In this document: piece after piece, positions 51,771 through 61,406 of the stretch
Layout of the letters: every line of letters starts with the position of its first letter
Numbering within the stretch: position 1 is the stretch's first letter
Source: JACCSI01 sp963815285
GTDB lineage: Bacteria > Acidobacteriota > Vicinamibacteria > Vicinamibacterales > UBA2999
DNA length: 64,000 nt
Direction: 5' to 3'
Assembly (NCBI GenBank): GCA_963815285.1
Contig: CAWFGB010000004.1
Location: 434,001 to 498,000 of the forward strand
Translations under genes and position numbers: made by a program
The notes under the pieces: generated by a model
The model's input: the letters and a program-made list of their open reading frames with translations, nothing else
Databases searched by the model: none
What the model was told of the DNA's origin: nothing

Positions 51771-53648
51771 TCATCGTGCCTTGGAGCTGAGCCACTGATC
51801 GCGGAACTGCTTCTGCGCCGAAGTCGGTGTCCCGCCCGCTTGCTCGAGCGTCACCACCTCGATACGAGGATCCTCGTCCAGGACCAATGTGGTGTTGACG
51901 GTGTCGCCGCTGCGGCGCACGAAGCGGATGGGCACCGAAGTGCCGGGCTTGTGTTTGGCGAGGATCTGTTCCAGCGCCTGCTGCGAGCTCAGGCCCACGC
52001 CGTCGATCGAGACGATGAGGTCGTCGCGATCCGCTCCGGCTTTGTAGAGCGCCGTGTCGAAGACCGCGGCGCCGGCGAGTCGCGCGCCCTCGGCGCCCTG
52101 GAAGCTGAGCCCCGGCGCGACCAGGTGGGCGCGCCCTGCGTTGCGCTTGCGGACGACAAGGCCAGCCTGTTCGAGCAGCGGCCCGTAGTTGGCGACGTCG
52201 CGACCCTCGATGAACGATCCGAAGAACGTGCGGGCAAACTGCTTGGTGGTGAGCTCACCGAGCACCGTTTCGAGATCCGACATGGTGTAGGGCGTCGCCA
52301 CATGGCCGGCAACTTTCTGACCCGGCCGGCCGAACCGCGTCCACATCGCACGCATGTAGGTATCGAGCGTCGTCTGACCCGCCTTCTGCTCGCGGAGTGA
52401 CAGGTCGAGCGCCAGGCCGAGCGCCGCCCCCCAGGTGTAGTACCAGATGAACGTGTTATCCCAGCTGGTGCGGTCGATCGCAGAGGCCGCGTCCACGAAC
52501 GGCGCGAGTGTGCTCATCTCCGCCGCGGAGCGGAACCTGCGCCCTGGGCTCAGCGTCACGGCGTTGATGGTGCTGGCAAAGCTCGCCAGGGCAGCGTCGA
52601 GCGTGGTCAGCCCGGCACGGTGAAGAATCAGGTCGTCGTAGTAACTGGTGAAGCCCTCGCCAAACCACAGTTCGGCCGACACATCCGCATTTTCGAAATC
52701 AAACGGCTCCAGATCGCGCGCGCGAATGCGCTCCATATTCCAGGCGTGCACGAACTCGTGTGCGACCGTGCCGAGCAGCCCCGTCCGCTGCTGCGGGTTA
52801 CGTAGCGCGCCGGGGCTCGTCAACACTGTGCTGTTGCGGTGCTCCATCCCATCGCCGCCGGCCCACGGCAGGTAGTCCGACAAGAACGTGTAGGTATCGT
52901 TCTCGAACTGCGGGAACTCGCCGAAGACGGCCACGGTTTCGCGGACGATCCGCTCGACGTCTTTTGCCAAGCCATCCGCATCGGCGTCGCTGCCATCGTG
53001 GTGCAGGGCGATGCGAAACGTTGGCTTGGCGCCGCCCGGGCCCGGCACCCCGAAGCTCCGCTCGGTGAACGCGCTGAACTCGGTCGGGCTGTCCATCAGG
53101 TAGTGAAAATCGGGGGCGGTAAAGGTCAGCGGCTCCTCAGTGCGGTACAGCTGCGTGGCCACGCGCCACTTCTGCCCGCGCGGCTGCTCGAACCGCACCA
53201 GCGCCGGCCGGTTCTCGAACCCCCGCGCCCACATCAGCGTGGCCGGCATGTTCATGTGGGCATGCGTGTTGTCAACACTCAGGTAAGTGCCATCGATACG
53301 GTCGCCAAACACCCGATACGTCATGACGACGGTTCCATCATGACCGGCGACGTTCCACTGATGCAGATTTGGACGCGTGGGCGTGAGCACGGCACCCTTG
53401 CCGTCGCGGACCTGCACGTCGAAGACGTTCTTGGCGAACTCGTGCAACGCGTAGCGTCCTGGCGACGTGCGGCTCATGCGAATCTGCAGCGGCCCGGCCG
53501 GCACCTCCCGAAATGCCACCGCCACCTGCATCCAGCGATGTTCCGGCTCCGGAAACGAAAGGCGATATTCCACCGGGGCCTGCGCAAAAGCCGCAACCGC
53601 AGTCGTAAGTAGGAGGGCGGCCGAGATGAGCACACGTCGCAATGTCAT
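51771..53648 (-). CDS. M61 family peptidase with PDZ domain (second copy)
   Basis: 625 residues from ATG at 53648, with signal peptide (ALLLTTAVAAFAQA). Beta domain VEYRLSFPEPEHRWMQVAVA; zinc motif TVAHEFVHAWNMERIRARDL with third ligand in LWFGEGFTSYYDDL; C-terminal PDZ with LVAPGLSFQGAEGARLAGAA and DDLIVSIDGVGLSSQQALEQ. The frame is open for 30 more codons upstream, but that extension is the translation of a 10-base tandem repeat, so 53648 is preferred. It is related to the copy at 42875-44677. Confidence 0.92.
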   Translation of the reverse strand: MTLRRVLISAALLLTTAVAAFAQAPVEYRLSFPEPEHRWMQVAVAFREVPAGPLQIRMSRTSPGRYALHEFAKNVFDVQVRDGKGAVLTPTRPNLHQWNVAGHDGTVVMTYRVFGDRIDGTYLSVDNTHAHMNMPATLMWARGFENRPALVRFEQPRGQKWRVATQLYRTEEPLTFTAPDFHYLMDSPTEFSAFTERSFGVPGPGGAKPTFRIALHHDGSDADADGLAKDVERIVRETVAVFGEFPQFENDTYTFLSDYLPWAGGDGMEHRNSTVLTSPGALRNPQQRTGLLGTVAHEFVHAWNMERIRARDLEPFDFENADVSAELWFGEGFTSYYDDLILHRAGLTTLDAALASFASTINAVTLSPGRRFRSAAEMSTLAPFVDAASAIDRTSWDNTFIWYYTWGAALGLALDLSLREQKAGQTTLDTYMRAMWTRFGRPGQKVAGHVATPYTMSDLETVLGELTTKQFARTFFGSFIEGRDVANYGPLLEQAGLVVRKRNAGRAHLVAPGLSFQGAEGARLAGAAVFDTALYKAGADRDDLIVSIDGVGLSSQQALEQILAKHKPGTSVPIRFVRRSGDTVNTTLVLDEDPRIEVVTLEQAGGTPTSAQKQFRDQWLSSKAR

Positions 53649-53670
53649 GTTGGTAGCATATCGACACTCG

Positions 53671-53728
53671 GCCGCACCTGGCCGCACCCGGCCGCACCCG
53701 GCCGCACCCGGCCGCACCCGGCCGCACC
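53671..53728. repeat. 10-bp tandem repeat GCCGCACCCG, six units
   Basis: Six head-to-tail units run from 53671 to 53728, four identical and two with one or two changes. They lie between the M61 start and the stop of the SUMF1-like gene on the same strand. That stop (TAG at 53728-53730) is created within the last unit. Confidence 0.85.
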
Positions 53729-54483
53729 TAGTCATCACTCTCTTCCCTGGTCAGATCGCGAACAATTCGAAAGCCCAGGCTGTCGCCGCGGTCTTCTGGC
53801 CGATGGTGATAGCGCAAGGCGCAGCGGGCGCTGTCGGCGTTGAAACGCCAACTGCCGCCACGAATGACCTTGCGCGTTTCGTCGTAGCCGTCGTTGGTCC
53901 ATTCCCAGACGTTGCCGTGCATGTCGAACAGCCCGAACGCATTTGGCGGGAAGGATGCGACCGGCGTGACACGACCGCGATTCTGCCCGGCTGGTTGCCC
54001 GGGCGGCGGAAAATCGCCGTTGTAATTTGCCTCGGCTGTGGTCAGCGCCTGGCCGGTGGAGTACGGAGTTGTGGTGCCGGCGCGGCACGCGTATTCCCAC
54101 TCGGTTTCCGACGGCAAGCGAAACCGCCAGGGCTGACCCTCGTTCAACCGGTCGAGAAAACGCCGCGCATCGTCCCACGTGACATTCACGACCGGAAGAT
54201 TCGCGGCTTCGGGCTCGGCGGAGACGCCGGGCGTCATCACCAGCGCCCACGCTTGCTGAGTGACTTCGTGCGTCGCCATGTACAACGGCCGGGACACCTG
54301 CACGGGATACAGCACTTCGTCGTCTTGATGTCCGGCCTCGGTGGTGGGCGAGCCGGCGACGAACTGGCCAGCGGGCAGCAGCGCGAACTCCATGCCGGTG
54401 GTCGGCTCGACCCAGCGCGTCGGCAACGCCTTGGAGCAGGCGCTCAGGGCGCACACGGACAAGAGAAGGCCGAGGGCGCGCAC
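53728..54483 (-). CDS. formylglycine-generating-enzyme-like (SUMF1 domain) lipoprotein
   Basis: 251 residues from GTG at 54483. A lipobox (LSVCALSACSK) marks a lipoprotein. The SUMF1 fold markers are FALLPAGQFVAGSPTTEAGH, YMATHEVTQQAWALVM, PVVNVTWDDARRFLDRLN, FRLPSETEWEYACRAGT, FGLFDMHGNVWEWTNDGY, VIRGGSWRF and the end GFRIVRD. Such domains often serve as sensors or oxidases beside kinases. The gene is downstream of the Ser/Thr kinase, 4 bases apart, on the same strand, suggesting a shared role. Confidence 0.9.
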   Translation of the reverse strand: MRALGLLLSVCALSACSKALPTRWVEPTTGMEFALLPAGQFVAGSPTTEAGHQDDEVLYPVQVSRPLYMATHEVTQQAWALVMTPGVSAEPEAANLPVVNVTWDDARRFLDRLNEGQPWRFRLPSETEWEYACRAGTTTPYSTGQALTTAEANYNGDFPPPGQPAGQNRGRVTPVASFPPNAFGLFDMHGNVWEWTNDGYDETRKVIRGGSWRFNADSARCALRYHHRPEDRGDSLGFRIVRDLTREESDD

Positions 54484-54487
54484 GTGA

Positions 54488-57445
54488 CTAGGAGGTCAGG
54501 CGCTCGTATTCCTTGCGAGCCTCGAGGAGCAAGGGAAGGTCAGGGTCGGCGTCTTTCCAGATCTGGAATGCCTCTTCGTAGGCTTTGCGTGCGTCGGCGG
54601 CGCGCCCGGCCCCCGCGTGCGCGCGAGCCAGCCAGATGCGCGCGACGGCGTGTAAGGGCGACAGGCCCAGTCGAGGACCAAACCCCACCGTCGTGCTCAG
54701 GTTGTGCGCCGCATCATCCCAACGCTGCATACGGAGAGCAGCGATGCCGGCCATGAACACGAGGTGCCGATTGGCAGGTTCCAGGCCGTTGGATAGCGCC
54801 AGGTCATACGCCTGCTGGAATTCTCCGCGCGCGAACGCCTGCAGGCTTCGGACAACTCGCTCCTGTTTCGGGAAGTCCTCGGGTGACGAGACGGTGCGGT
54901 AGTGCTTGATCGCGCGATCCGTGTACGAGTCAACTAATGCGCGGTCCTCGAGCAGCACCCCCAGCGCCATCACTTCGTCGGTGGAACCCTCGCCGAACTC
55001 CCCTTCCTTGATCGCCCTATCCATCTGTCGGCGTGCTTCGGCCGCGCGTCCGGTCAGGGCCTGGTTGATAGCAAGCCCCAACAACCCTTCAGAGAAGTCA
55101 CCGAGCACTCGTTCGTCGCGGGAGTGCCGGAAGAGGTCGTTGGTTCGGCGCGCGGATTCGTTCATTCGACCGCGATATGACTCTGCCTGCGCCATGGCGC
55201 CAGCCACGGAAATCGCACTCCGCGGGCCGCGGGCGGCGGCGAGGTGGGTTTCGGCGAGCGCGTGATCACCAGTCATCGTGCCGACGAGGATCAGGCCCGC
55301 ACGGGCGTTGGAGTTCTCCTGGAGCTTGAGCACCTCCTCGTAGGACCGTCGCGCGTCATCAAAGCGGCCAGCGTCTGCATAGACGCCGGCGAGATTCAGG
55401 TGAGCGAGCGGCTGCATCGAGGCCAGCCGCACCGCTTCCTCCAGGTGGTGGAGCGCGCGCTCGGCCTCGCCCTTGTTGCGATACAGCGTTCCGACGTTGA
55501 CGTGCGCGGCGTAATCGTCCGGGTAGGTGGCAAGCAACAGGCGGTAGGATTCAATCGCCTTATCGGGGTTTCGCACCTCTGTCGTGTAGTAGCGGGCGTC
55601 GATGTAGAGCCGCTCGCGTTCGCTTGCCTTGTCGCGCAACTCGAAGGCGCGACGGGCGGCCGCTTTCGCGTCGTCGGTCTGGCCCAGATTCGACAGGACG
55701 GTGCCGAGGCGTGCGTGCGCCAGCGCGAACTCCGGATCGAGCTCCACCGCGCGCCGGAAGAACGGCAACGAATCGAAATCCCCCTGCGTGCGTCTCGTGG
55801 TCATGCCCTGGCTGTAAGCCTTGAGCGCCTCGAGCGACTTGGTCGTGGCCTGTTCGATGTTCTGGTCGTACTGCTGGAGCGATGACAGCGACTCGCCGAG
55901 CTTTTCGCGGAACGCGGTCGCTGCCTGCCCGAGCGAGGCGAGCACGGCGTCCTTGCCAGGCGCGGTAACCGCTTCCTCCGCCAACGTTTCCCCGTTGACG
56001 CAGTCCTCGGCACTCAGCGTCAACAGATACTGGTTGCCGATGGCGGCGATGGTGCCGCCGAGAATCGCTTTGGCGGCGGAGCGCACGCAGATCTCCCGCG
56101 CCACATCCGTCGTGAGCGGCTCCATCGCCGGCCGCCCCATCATCTGCAGCGTCGCTTCGACCTGCTGTTCGGACAGAATATTGATGAACGGCGATTGCCG
56201 TAACTGAACCGCGAGCGCCTGACTCAGCGTGTCGTCGAACATGGTGTCGCCGGTGCTGTTGCGGAAATCGCTGAGCACGACCGTGTCACGCGCCGTAAGC
56301 GCCGGCGTCCGCGATTGCCACAGCAGCACACCGGCTACGACCACCACCGTCACAACGGGCGCCACCACCCACAATGCCAGACGTCCCGCCCTCGCGCCTT
56401 CGGCGCTTGGGCGAGATCGGTTCTCCGCGCCCGCCGCCCCGAGGACGCCGTGTGCATCTTGCACACCCTGCGCACTCGCCGCCCCGGCGGAACCCTGCGC
56501 ACCCTGCGTACTTGCCGCACCCAGTGCACCTTGCGCACCTTGCGCACCTTGCGCACCCTGCGCACCCTGCGCACCTGTAACCCCCGTTTCCGTCTCGCGC
56601 TTCAGCCGCTTGAGGTCCGCTCGCAGATCGGCCGCCGACTGATATCGCGTCTCCCTGTCCTTCTCGAGCGCCTTGGCGACGATGCGATCGAACTCGTGCG
56701 GGACGTTGCCGTTCACCTGGGACGGCGGTTCCGGCTGTCGCGTGAGAATGCCCTCGAAAATCACTGCCGGCGTCGCACCGGGAAATGCCTGCTGCCCGGT
56801 CGCCATCTCGTAGAGCACTTCGCCAAATGAGAAGAGATCGCTGCGGCCATCGATGTCCTGGCCGCGCGCCTGCTCTGGTGACATGTACGCCACTGTCCCT
56901 ATCGCCGAGCCCACGGTTGTCATCTCGGTGATGGCCATGGTTCGTTCCAAGTCAGGGCGGTCCGGCGTTGCCGTTTCTGCAAGCTTGGCCACGCCAAAGT
57001 CCAGTACCTTGGCCATCCCCCGCTTGGTCACAAAGAGGTTGGCGGGTTTGATGTCGCGGTGGATCACGCCATGCGAGTGCGCGGCATCGAGCGCGTCGGC
57101 AATCTGCCATCCCAGTTCGAGCACGTCGTCCAGCCGCATCGGGCCGCGGGCGATGCGCTGCTTGACCGATTCGCCCTCGAGCAACTCCATCACCATGAAC
57201 TGGCGCTCGTCGTGCTCGCCGATATCGTGGAGCGTGCAGATATGCGGGTGGCTCAGCGAGGAGACGATCCGCGCTTCCCGGAGAAAGCGATCCATCGACG
57301 GCGGGTCGCAGCAGGCTTCGGGCGAGAGCAGCTTGAGGGCGACATGTCGCCCCAGCCGCGTGTCCTCGGCCTCATAGACGACGCCCATCCCCCCGCTGCC
57401 GAGCTCGGACAGAATCCGGTAGTGAGAAATGGTTCTTCCGATCAC
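54488..57445 (-). CDS. Ser/Thr protein kinase with transmembrane helix and TPR tail
   Basis: 985 residues from GTG at 57445, directly after the upstream stop. The kinase domain (about 9-275) is complete: GSGGMGVVYEAED, ALK, VIHRDIKPANLF, LDFGVAKLAE, MSPEQARGQDI. A collagen-like Gly-Ala-Gln linker follows, then one membrane helix (LALWVVAPVVTVVVVAGVLL) and about 550 residues. These include a TolB/adenylate-type N-part (VVLSDFRNSTGDTMFDDTLS) and many TPRs (EFALAHARLGTVLSNLGQTD; YAAHVNVGTLYRNKGEAERA). This is the common acidobacterial kinase-TPR layout. It is coupled to the MASE1 hybrid kinase. Confidence 0.94.
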   Translation of the reverse strand: MIGRTISHYRILSELGSGGMGVVYEAEDTRLGRHVALKLLSPEACCDPPSMDRFLREARIVSSLSHPHICTLHDIGEHDERQFMVMELLEGESVKQRIARGPMRLDDVLELGWQIADALDAAHSHGVIHRDIKPANLFVTKRGMAKVLDFGVAKLAETATPDRPDLERTMAITEMTTVGSAIGTVAYMSPEQARGQDIDGRSDLFSFGEVLYEMATGQQAFPGATPAVIFEGILTRQPEPPSQVNGNVPHEFDRIVAKALEKDRETRYQSAADLRADLKRLKRETETGVTGAQGAQGAQGAQGAQGALGAASTQGAQGSAGAASAQGVQDAHGVLGAAGAENRSRPSAEGARAGRLALWVVAPVVTVVVVAGVLLWQSRTPALTARDTVVLSDFRNSTGDTMFDDTLSQALAVQLRQSPFINILSEQQVEATLQMMGRPAMEPLTTDVAREICVRSAAKAILGGTIAAIGNQYLLTLSAEDCVNGETLAEEAVTAPGKDAVLASLGQAATAFREKLGESLSSLQQYDQNIEQATTKSLEALKAYSQGMTTRRTQGDFDSLPFFRRAVELDPEFALAHARLGTVLSNLGQTDDAKAAARRAFELRDKASERERLYIDARYYTTEVRNPDKAIESYRLLLATYPDDYAAHVNVGTLYRNKGEAERALHHLEEAVRLASMQPLAHLNLAGVYADAGRFDDARRSYEEVLKLQENSNARAGLILVGTMTGDHALAETHLAAARGPRSAISVAGAMAQAESYRGRMNESARRTNDLFRHSRDERVLGDFSEGLLGLAINQALTGRAAEARRQMDRAIKEGEFGEGSTDEVMALGVLLEDRALVDSYTDRAIKHYRTVSSPEDFPKQERVVRSLQAFARGEFQQAYDLALSNGLEPANRHLVFMAGIAALRMQRWDDAAHNLSTTVGFGPRLGLSPLHAVARIWLARAHAGAGRAADARKAYEEAFQIWKDADPDLPLLLEARKEYERLTS
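56463..56580. repeat. 9-bp coding tandem repeat (Gly-Ala-Gln linker)
   Basis: Units of TGCGCACC[CT] in tandem, from near-perfect at 56530-56575 to degenerate toward 56463, encode GAQGAQGAQGAQ on the minus strand within the kinase, between the catalytic domain and the membrane helix. Phase is kept, and the number of perfect units suggests recent expansion. Confidence 0.75.
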
Positions 57446-59563
57446 TCAGTCATCCCCTCGCCGATCGAGCACGTCCCGAATCTTGACCGCCAGGTCGCGA
57501 GGCGTAAAAGGCTTCTGTAGAAACGGTTGCCCTTCGTTCAGCACCCCGGTCCGGACGATTGCCTCGTCGGCGTACCCCGACATATACAACACTCTCACGG
57601 CCGGCCGCAGCGCCCGCAGCGCCTCGTAGACCGCCGGACCGCTCATGTCGCCGAGGATCACATCGCAGAGGGCCAGGTCGAAGTGCCGGGTGTCGTCGCT
57701 GCCCAGCGCCAAGCCGGCGCGGCCCGACGCCGCTTCGGTAACACTGTATCCGAGACGGACGAGCACCTCCCGACTGAGCCGGCGCACCGAGGGATCGTCT
57801 TCAACCAGCAGGATGTGCTCGGTACCCCTTGGCATGGCATCGTCGCCCACAGCCTCGATTGGCGTCGCTTCGATGGTGGGCGGCAAGAAGATGCGAAAGG
57901 TGGTTCCCTGGCCAGGCTCGCTGTTGACCTGAATGAACCCGTCACTCTGGCGCACGATGCCGTAGGCGGTGGACAAACCAAGCCCAGTCCCCTTTCCCAC
58001 CTCTTTGGTCGTGAAGTACGGCTCGAAAATTCGTGCCCGCACCTCGGCCGACATCCCGACGCCGCTGTCCGAGACCGCCAGCATCACGTACGGGCCGGAC
58101 CGGATGTTCGCCGGCAGAACGGCCGCGTCGAGCGAAACGTCTGCGGTTTCGACCGTGAGGCGTCCCCCGTTCGGCATCGCGTCGCGCGCGTTGACGACGA
58201 GGTTCATGATCACCTGTTCGATCTGCCCGGGATCGACCCGCACCTGCGGACGTGTTGCCCTGGGCGCAATGGTCATGACGATGTCCTCGCCGATGACGCG
58301 ACGCAGCATCGGCTCGACTCTCGACAGCGTGACGTTCAGATCGATGACCTTCGGCTGCAGGATCTGCTTGCGGCTGAAAGCGAGCATCTGCCGGGTGAGA
58401 TCAGCGGCGCGCATCGCAGCCCGCGCGATCTCCTCCGCGTCGGCCCGGCGCGGATCGGTAGGGTCGAGGCCGACCATGATGATCTCGGTGTAGCCGATGA
58501 TGGCGGTCAGCAGGTTGTTGAAATCGTGGGCGATGCCACCGGCCAGCCGGCCCACGGCTTCCATCTTCTGTGAGTGCCGTAACTGCTCTTCGAGCGCGAT
58601 GCGGCGCTCGAGTGCGTCCTCCCACTCGGAGCGCACGGCGGCCAGCGTCTGACCGCTCAACCAGCACAGAAGCAGGAAGAGGTGGAGCAGGAAAATCGTC
58701 AACGACAGCGGGAACGAACTGAACGGTCCCACCGCGAGCCATATCACGGACATGGCAAAGGCGGCAATCAGGGCGACCAGCGTGGAAGCGCCCGCCGGGC
58801 CGAAGCGCAACCCGGCATACCCCACGACGGGGAAGAACGTGAATGCCATTGGCACGTCATGATCAGGGAAGATCGACCACAGCCCGAAGATCAGCTGGGT
58901 GAGGAGCACGACCCCCAAGACCAGGGCGATGGCTTCGGCAATGCGCGGGCCGGTCCACTGCACCGGTCGCGATCGCACCCACGTGAGCGCCAGCGACACG
59001 ACGATCAGCGCGCCGAGCCAGTCGCGCATCCACCAGATGAGCAACCCCTGCCAGGCCGGATCGCTGGCCGCGGAATCCAAGAGTACGCTCATCATCCCGA
59101 ACACCGCGGCCACGCCAGCGCCGAGCAGCGTGACACTTGCCAACACCAGCGGATCGCGGATGCGTTCGAGGCGTTGGTCGAACTTGAGCCGCTCGAGCAG
59201 GCGCGCGTCAACGGTCACCTGAAGGACCATGCCGGTAGCGACCGCCAGTGAAGACGCAAACGACATGTTCAAGGTGGTGGTGACGAGTGCACCTGCTGCG
59301 ACGCCCGGCAGCAGACGCGGACCACCGAGCAGCATCGCCGCGAGCGCGATGCCGGCGGGGGGCCACAGCGGCGCGATATGTCCCTCGGGTGTGGCCGGCA
59401 GCAGGGTGAGCTCCGCCGCGAGACCGTAGAGGATGGCGACGCCGATGTTCCAGGCGATGTCACGCACGCGCACCAATGCCCACCAGGCTTCTCCGCTTCG
59501 TATCCCGGCTGGAGTGCCCGGGTCCAGTCGAAGCTCTGAAGGCACACTAGCCCGTTCCGGCAC
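57446..59563 (-). CDS. MASE1 hybrid sensor histidine kinase with receiver domain
   Basis: 705 residues from GTG at 59563. The N-terminal MASE1 region has about eight helices (AILYGLAAELTLLPATPEGH; APLWPPAGIALAAMLLGGPR). HisKA has the acceptor His in GRLAGGIAHDFNNLLTAIIG. The ATPase boxes are NLVVNARDAMPNGG, VSDSGVGMSAEV and GKGTGLGLSTAYG. A C-terminal receiver (LLVEDDPSVRRLSREVLVRL) has its Asp in LALCDVILGD. The stop is followed at once by the Ser/Thr kinase start, so the two signalling proteins are probably made together. Confidence 0.93.
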   Translation of the reverse strand: MPERASVPSELRLDPGTPAGIRSGEAWWALVRVRDIAWNIGVAILYGLAAELTLLPATPEGHIAPLWPPAGIALAAMLLGGPRLLPGVAAGALVTTTLNMSFASSLAVATGMVLQVTVDARLLERLKFDQRLERIRDPLVLASVTLLGAGVAAVFGMMSVLLDSAASDPAWQGLLIWWMRDWLGALIVVSLALTWVRSRPVQWTGPRIAEAIALVLGVVLLTQLIFGLWSIFPDHDVPMAFTFFPVVGYAGLRFGPAGASTLVALIAAFAMSVIWLAVGPFSSFPLSLTIFLLHLFLLLCWLSGQTLAAVRSEWEDALERRIALEEQLRHSQKMEAVGRLAGGIAHDFNNLLTAIIGYTEIIMVGLDPTDPRRADAEEIARAAMRAADLTRQMLAFSRKQILQPKVIDLNVTLSRVEPMLRRVIGEDIVMTIAPRATRPQVRVDPGQIEQVIMNLVVNARDAMPNGGRLTVETADVSLDAAVLPANIRSGPYVMLAVSDSGVGMSAEVRARIFEPYFTTKEVGKGTGLGLSTAYGIVRQSDGFIQVNSEPGQGTTFRIFLPPTIEATPIEAVGDDAMPRGTEHILLVEDDPSVRRLSREVLVRLGYSVTEAASGRAGLALGSDDTRHFDLALCDVILGDMSGPAVYEALRALRPAVRVLYMSGYADEAIVRTGVLNEGQPFLQKPFTPRDLAVKIRDVLDRRGDD

Positions 59564-59632
59564 GCGCTGCCAAGCGTAGCAGGCTTTGCGCCGGCGGCTT
59601 TCAGCTTTCGGCGCTCGGCGCCTCTCAGGCGG

Positions 59633-60607
59633 CTATCGACTGTGCAGGATCGACAGCGGCCGCCCGGTGGCATAACGGCGAAGCGTCGAGTGCACCACGT
59701 CGGCCATCATGTCGATGAATCGCGCGTCGTCATTCACGGCCTCCGCACGGCTGATGACAAGGCCGAGCTCGTCGGCGACTTGCGCCGCTTCGCGGTCGAG
59801 ATCGAAGAGCACTTCGATGTGATCGCAGACAAACCCGATCGGGCACAGGACACCAGCTTCGAGCCCCTCGTCCCTGGAAGCGCGCAGGTAGTCACAGATG
59901 TCAGGCTCGAGCCACGGATCCTGCGGCCGCCCGCTGCGGCTTTGATAGACCAGGGCCCAGTCGGCAATCTCGACACGCCGCGCCACTTCCCGTGCGCTGT
60001 CGAGCAGTTGCTCTGTGTAGTTGGACCGCGCGGCCATCTCGAGCGGGATGCTGTGTGCGGTGAAGATCAGCCGCGCCTTGGATTGCAGGGACGCGGGCAG
60101 CCGCGAGCGTGCCTCGCGCACGTGGTCAGCGTTGCTGTCGAGAAACCCCTCATGTAAGTGCCAGCCGGGTACGTAGGTAATCTCGATGTCTGTGAGGCCC
60201 AGCTCACGGATCGCCTGGCGTGCGTCGAGCACGTTCTCGCGATACTGCTGGCAGCTCGAGTAGCTCGCTTGCGCCGCCATGATGAACCCGATGGCGCGGC
60301 GCACGCCGGCGCGCGACATTTCGGCGAGCGTGTCTACAAGATACGGCCGCCAGTTGCGCATGCCGACATACACGGGCAGTGGTGTACCGGCAGCCGCCAG
60401 GCCCGCCTTCAACCCGTCGGCCTGACGTTTGGTGAGCTCTGTGATCGGCGAGACGCCACCGAATAACTCGTAGTGATGCGCCACCTCTTCGATACGCGCG
60501 GGCGGGATGCGACGGCCCCTGAGCACGTTGGCAAGAAACGGGCGGATGTCGTCGAGGCCTTGCGGGCCGCCGAAGGAAATGAGCAGGACTGCGTCGAAGG
60601 TGGGCAT
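59633..60607 (-). CDS. hemH: ferrochelatase
   Basis: Inserts iron into a porphyrin in the last or penultimate step of heme synthesis. 324 residues from ATG at 60607 (MPTFDAVLLISFGGPQGLDD); a GTG nine codons earlier is possible. The catalytic His is in LIFTAHSIPLEMAA, the acidic partner in PIGFVCDHIEVLFDLDREA, and the family segment YELFGGVSPI is intact. The heme it supplies could serve the oxidase encoded at 44.7 kb, but no other hem gene is near. Confidence 0.95.
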   Translation of the reverse strand: MPTFDAVLLISFGGPQGLDDIRPFLANVLRGRRIPPARIEEVAHHYELFGGVSPITELTKRQADGLKAGLAAAGTPLPVYVGMRNWRPYLVDTLAEMSRAGVRRAIGFIMAAQASYSSCQQYRENVLDARQAIRELGLTDIEITYVPGWHLHEGFLDSNADHVREARSRLPASLQSKARLIFTAHSIPLEMAARSNYTEQLLDSAREVARRVEIADWALVYQSRSGRPQDPWLEPDICDYLRASRDEGLEAGVLCPIGFVCDHIEVLFDLDREAAQVADELGLVISRAEAVNDDARFIDMMADVVHSTLRRYATGRPLSILHSR

Positions 60608-60649
60608 GGCGTCAAAATCACGATTATCCGCCACGCCCGAAGGGAGGCC

Positions 60650-61219
60650 TTATCCCGCAGCCCGCTCCAGCGATTGATTCAAGGACTCGTTCAGCAATTC
60701 TCCAGAATGCTGGGGAGGCGTGGAGAAGCTGCGCAGCGTTCCCAGCTCGGGCTCGTCTGGTGGGTAGACGACCGTGCAGCTGTCCCCGGGCTGAAGGCCG
60801 GCGACGTAGACTTCATCGACGCTCTCGCGGGCGATACCGTCGGCGGAGAAATACGCGAAGCCAACGCGCCAATGCACCTTGCCGCCGGCCGGGATCGGCT
60901 GAACCGAGGTCACGACGCCTGGGACGGTGACGTACTTCGGCGTCGCCCGCTGCAGCCGTCCAGAGAGCCATCCAGCAAGCAGGCCGAGCAGCCCTCCAAT
61001 GGCGAGCTCGACGAGCGCAGTGCTCAAGAAGGGGTCGACGTCGTGGCTTTCATTCCACCGGGCATTGGCCGCGTGCAGGAGGACGCCACCATGGAGGAGC
61101 AGGCCGGCGGCCATTACTCCCAGCGCCATCGCCGATACCTCGCGCAGGGTACTTTTCCCGCTCGAGATCAGGTAGTACCCGCCAAGAATCAGCCAAAGCA
61201 GGGCCAGCAGGAAGTCCAC
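60650..61219 (-). CDS. DUF3592-like membrane protein
   Basis: About 189 residues if started at GTG 61219; the frame is open to 61267. Three hydrophobic segments (FLLALLWLILGGYYLISS; MALGVMAAGLLLHGGVLLHA; LVELAIGGLLGLLAGWL) are followed by a soluble beta domain. That domain contains VPGVVTSVQPIPAGGKVHWR and GDSCTVVYPPDEPE, the latter typical of DUF3592 proteins with their V-x-Y-x-P-x-x-P segment. The function of the family is unknown. Confidence 0.65.
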   Translation of the reverse strand: MDFLLALLWLILGGYYLISSGKSTLREVSAMALGVMAAGLLLHGGVLLHAANARWNESHDVDPFLSTALVELAIGGLLGLLAGWLSGRLQRATPKYVTVPGVVTSVQPIPAGGKVHWRVGFAYFSADGIARESVDEVYVAGLQPGDSCTVVYPPDEPELGTLRSFSTPPQHSGELLNESLNQSLERAAG

Positions 61220-61406
61220 GGTGCGGCATTGGCCACAGCAAGCTTCTCGCCGACGCAAACGGCGCAATACGCTGGGTTTTATTGCTCGGCGACAGTGCGA
61301 ACCGACAAATCTGTCGGTGGAATGACAGCCTTGGTCGCGGGCTGAGGCGAGTCGCCTAGGCGCGAAGCCTGGAAGGCCCCAAAGGGCTAACTTCGCGAAG
61401 TGAACT

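Noticed and set aside
53467..54756. 429-codon plus-strand frame across the M61, SUMF1-like and kinase genes
   Set aside because: Crosses three antisense genes and the 10-bp repeat; no domain.
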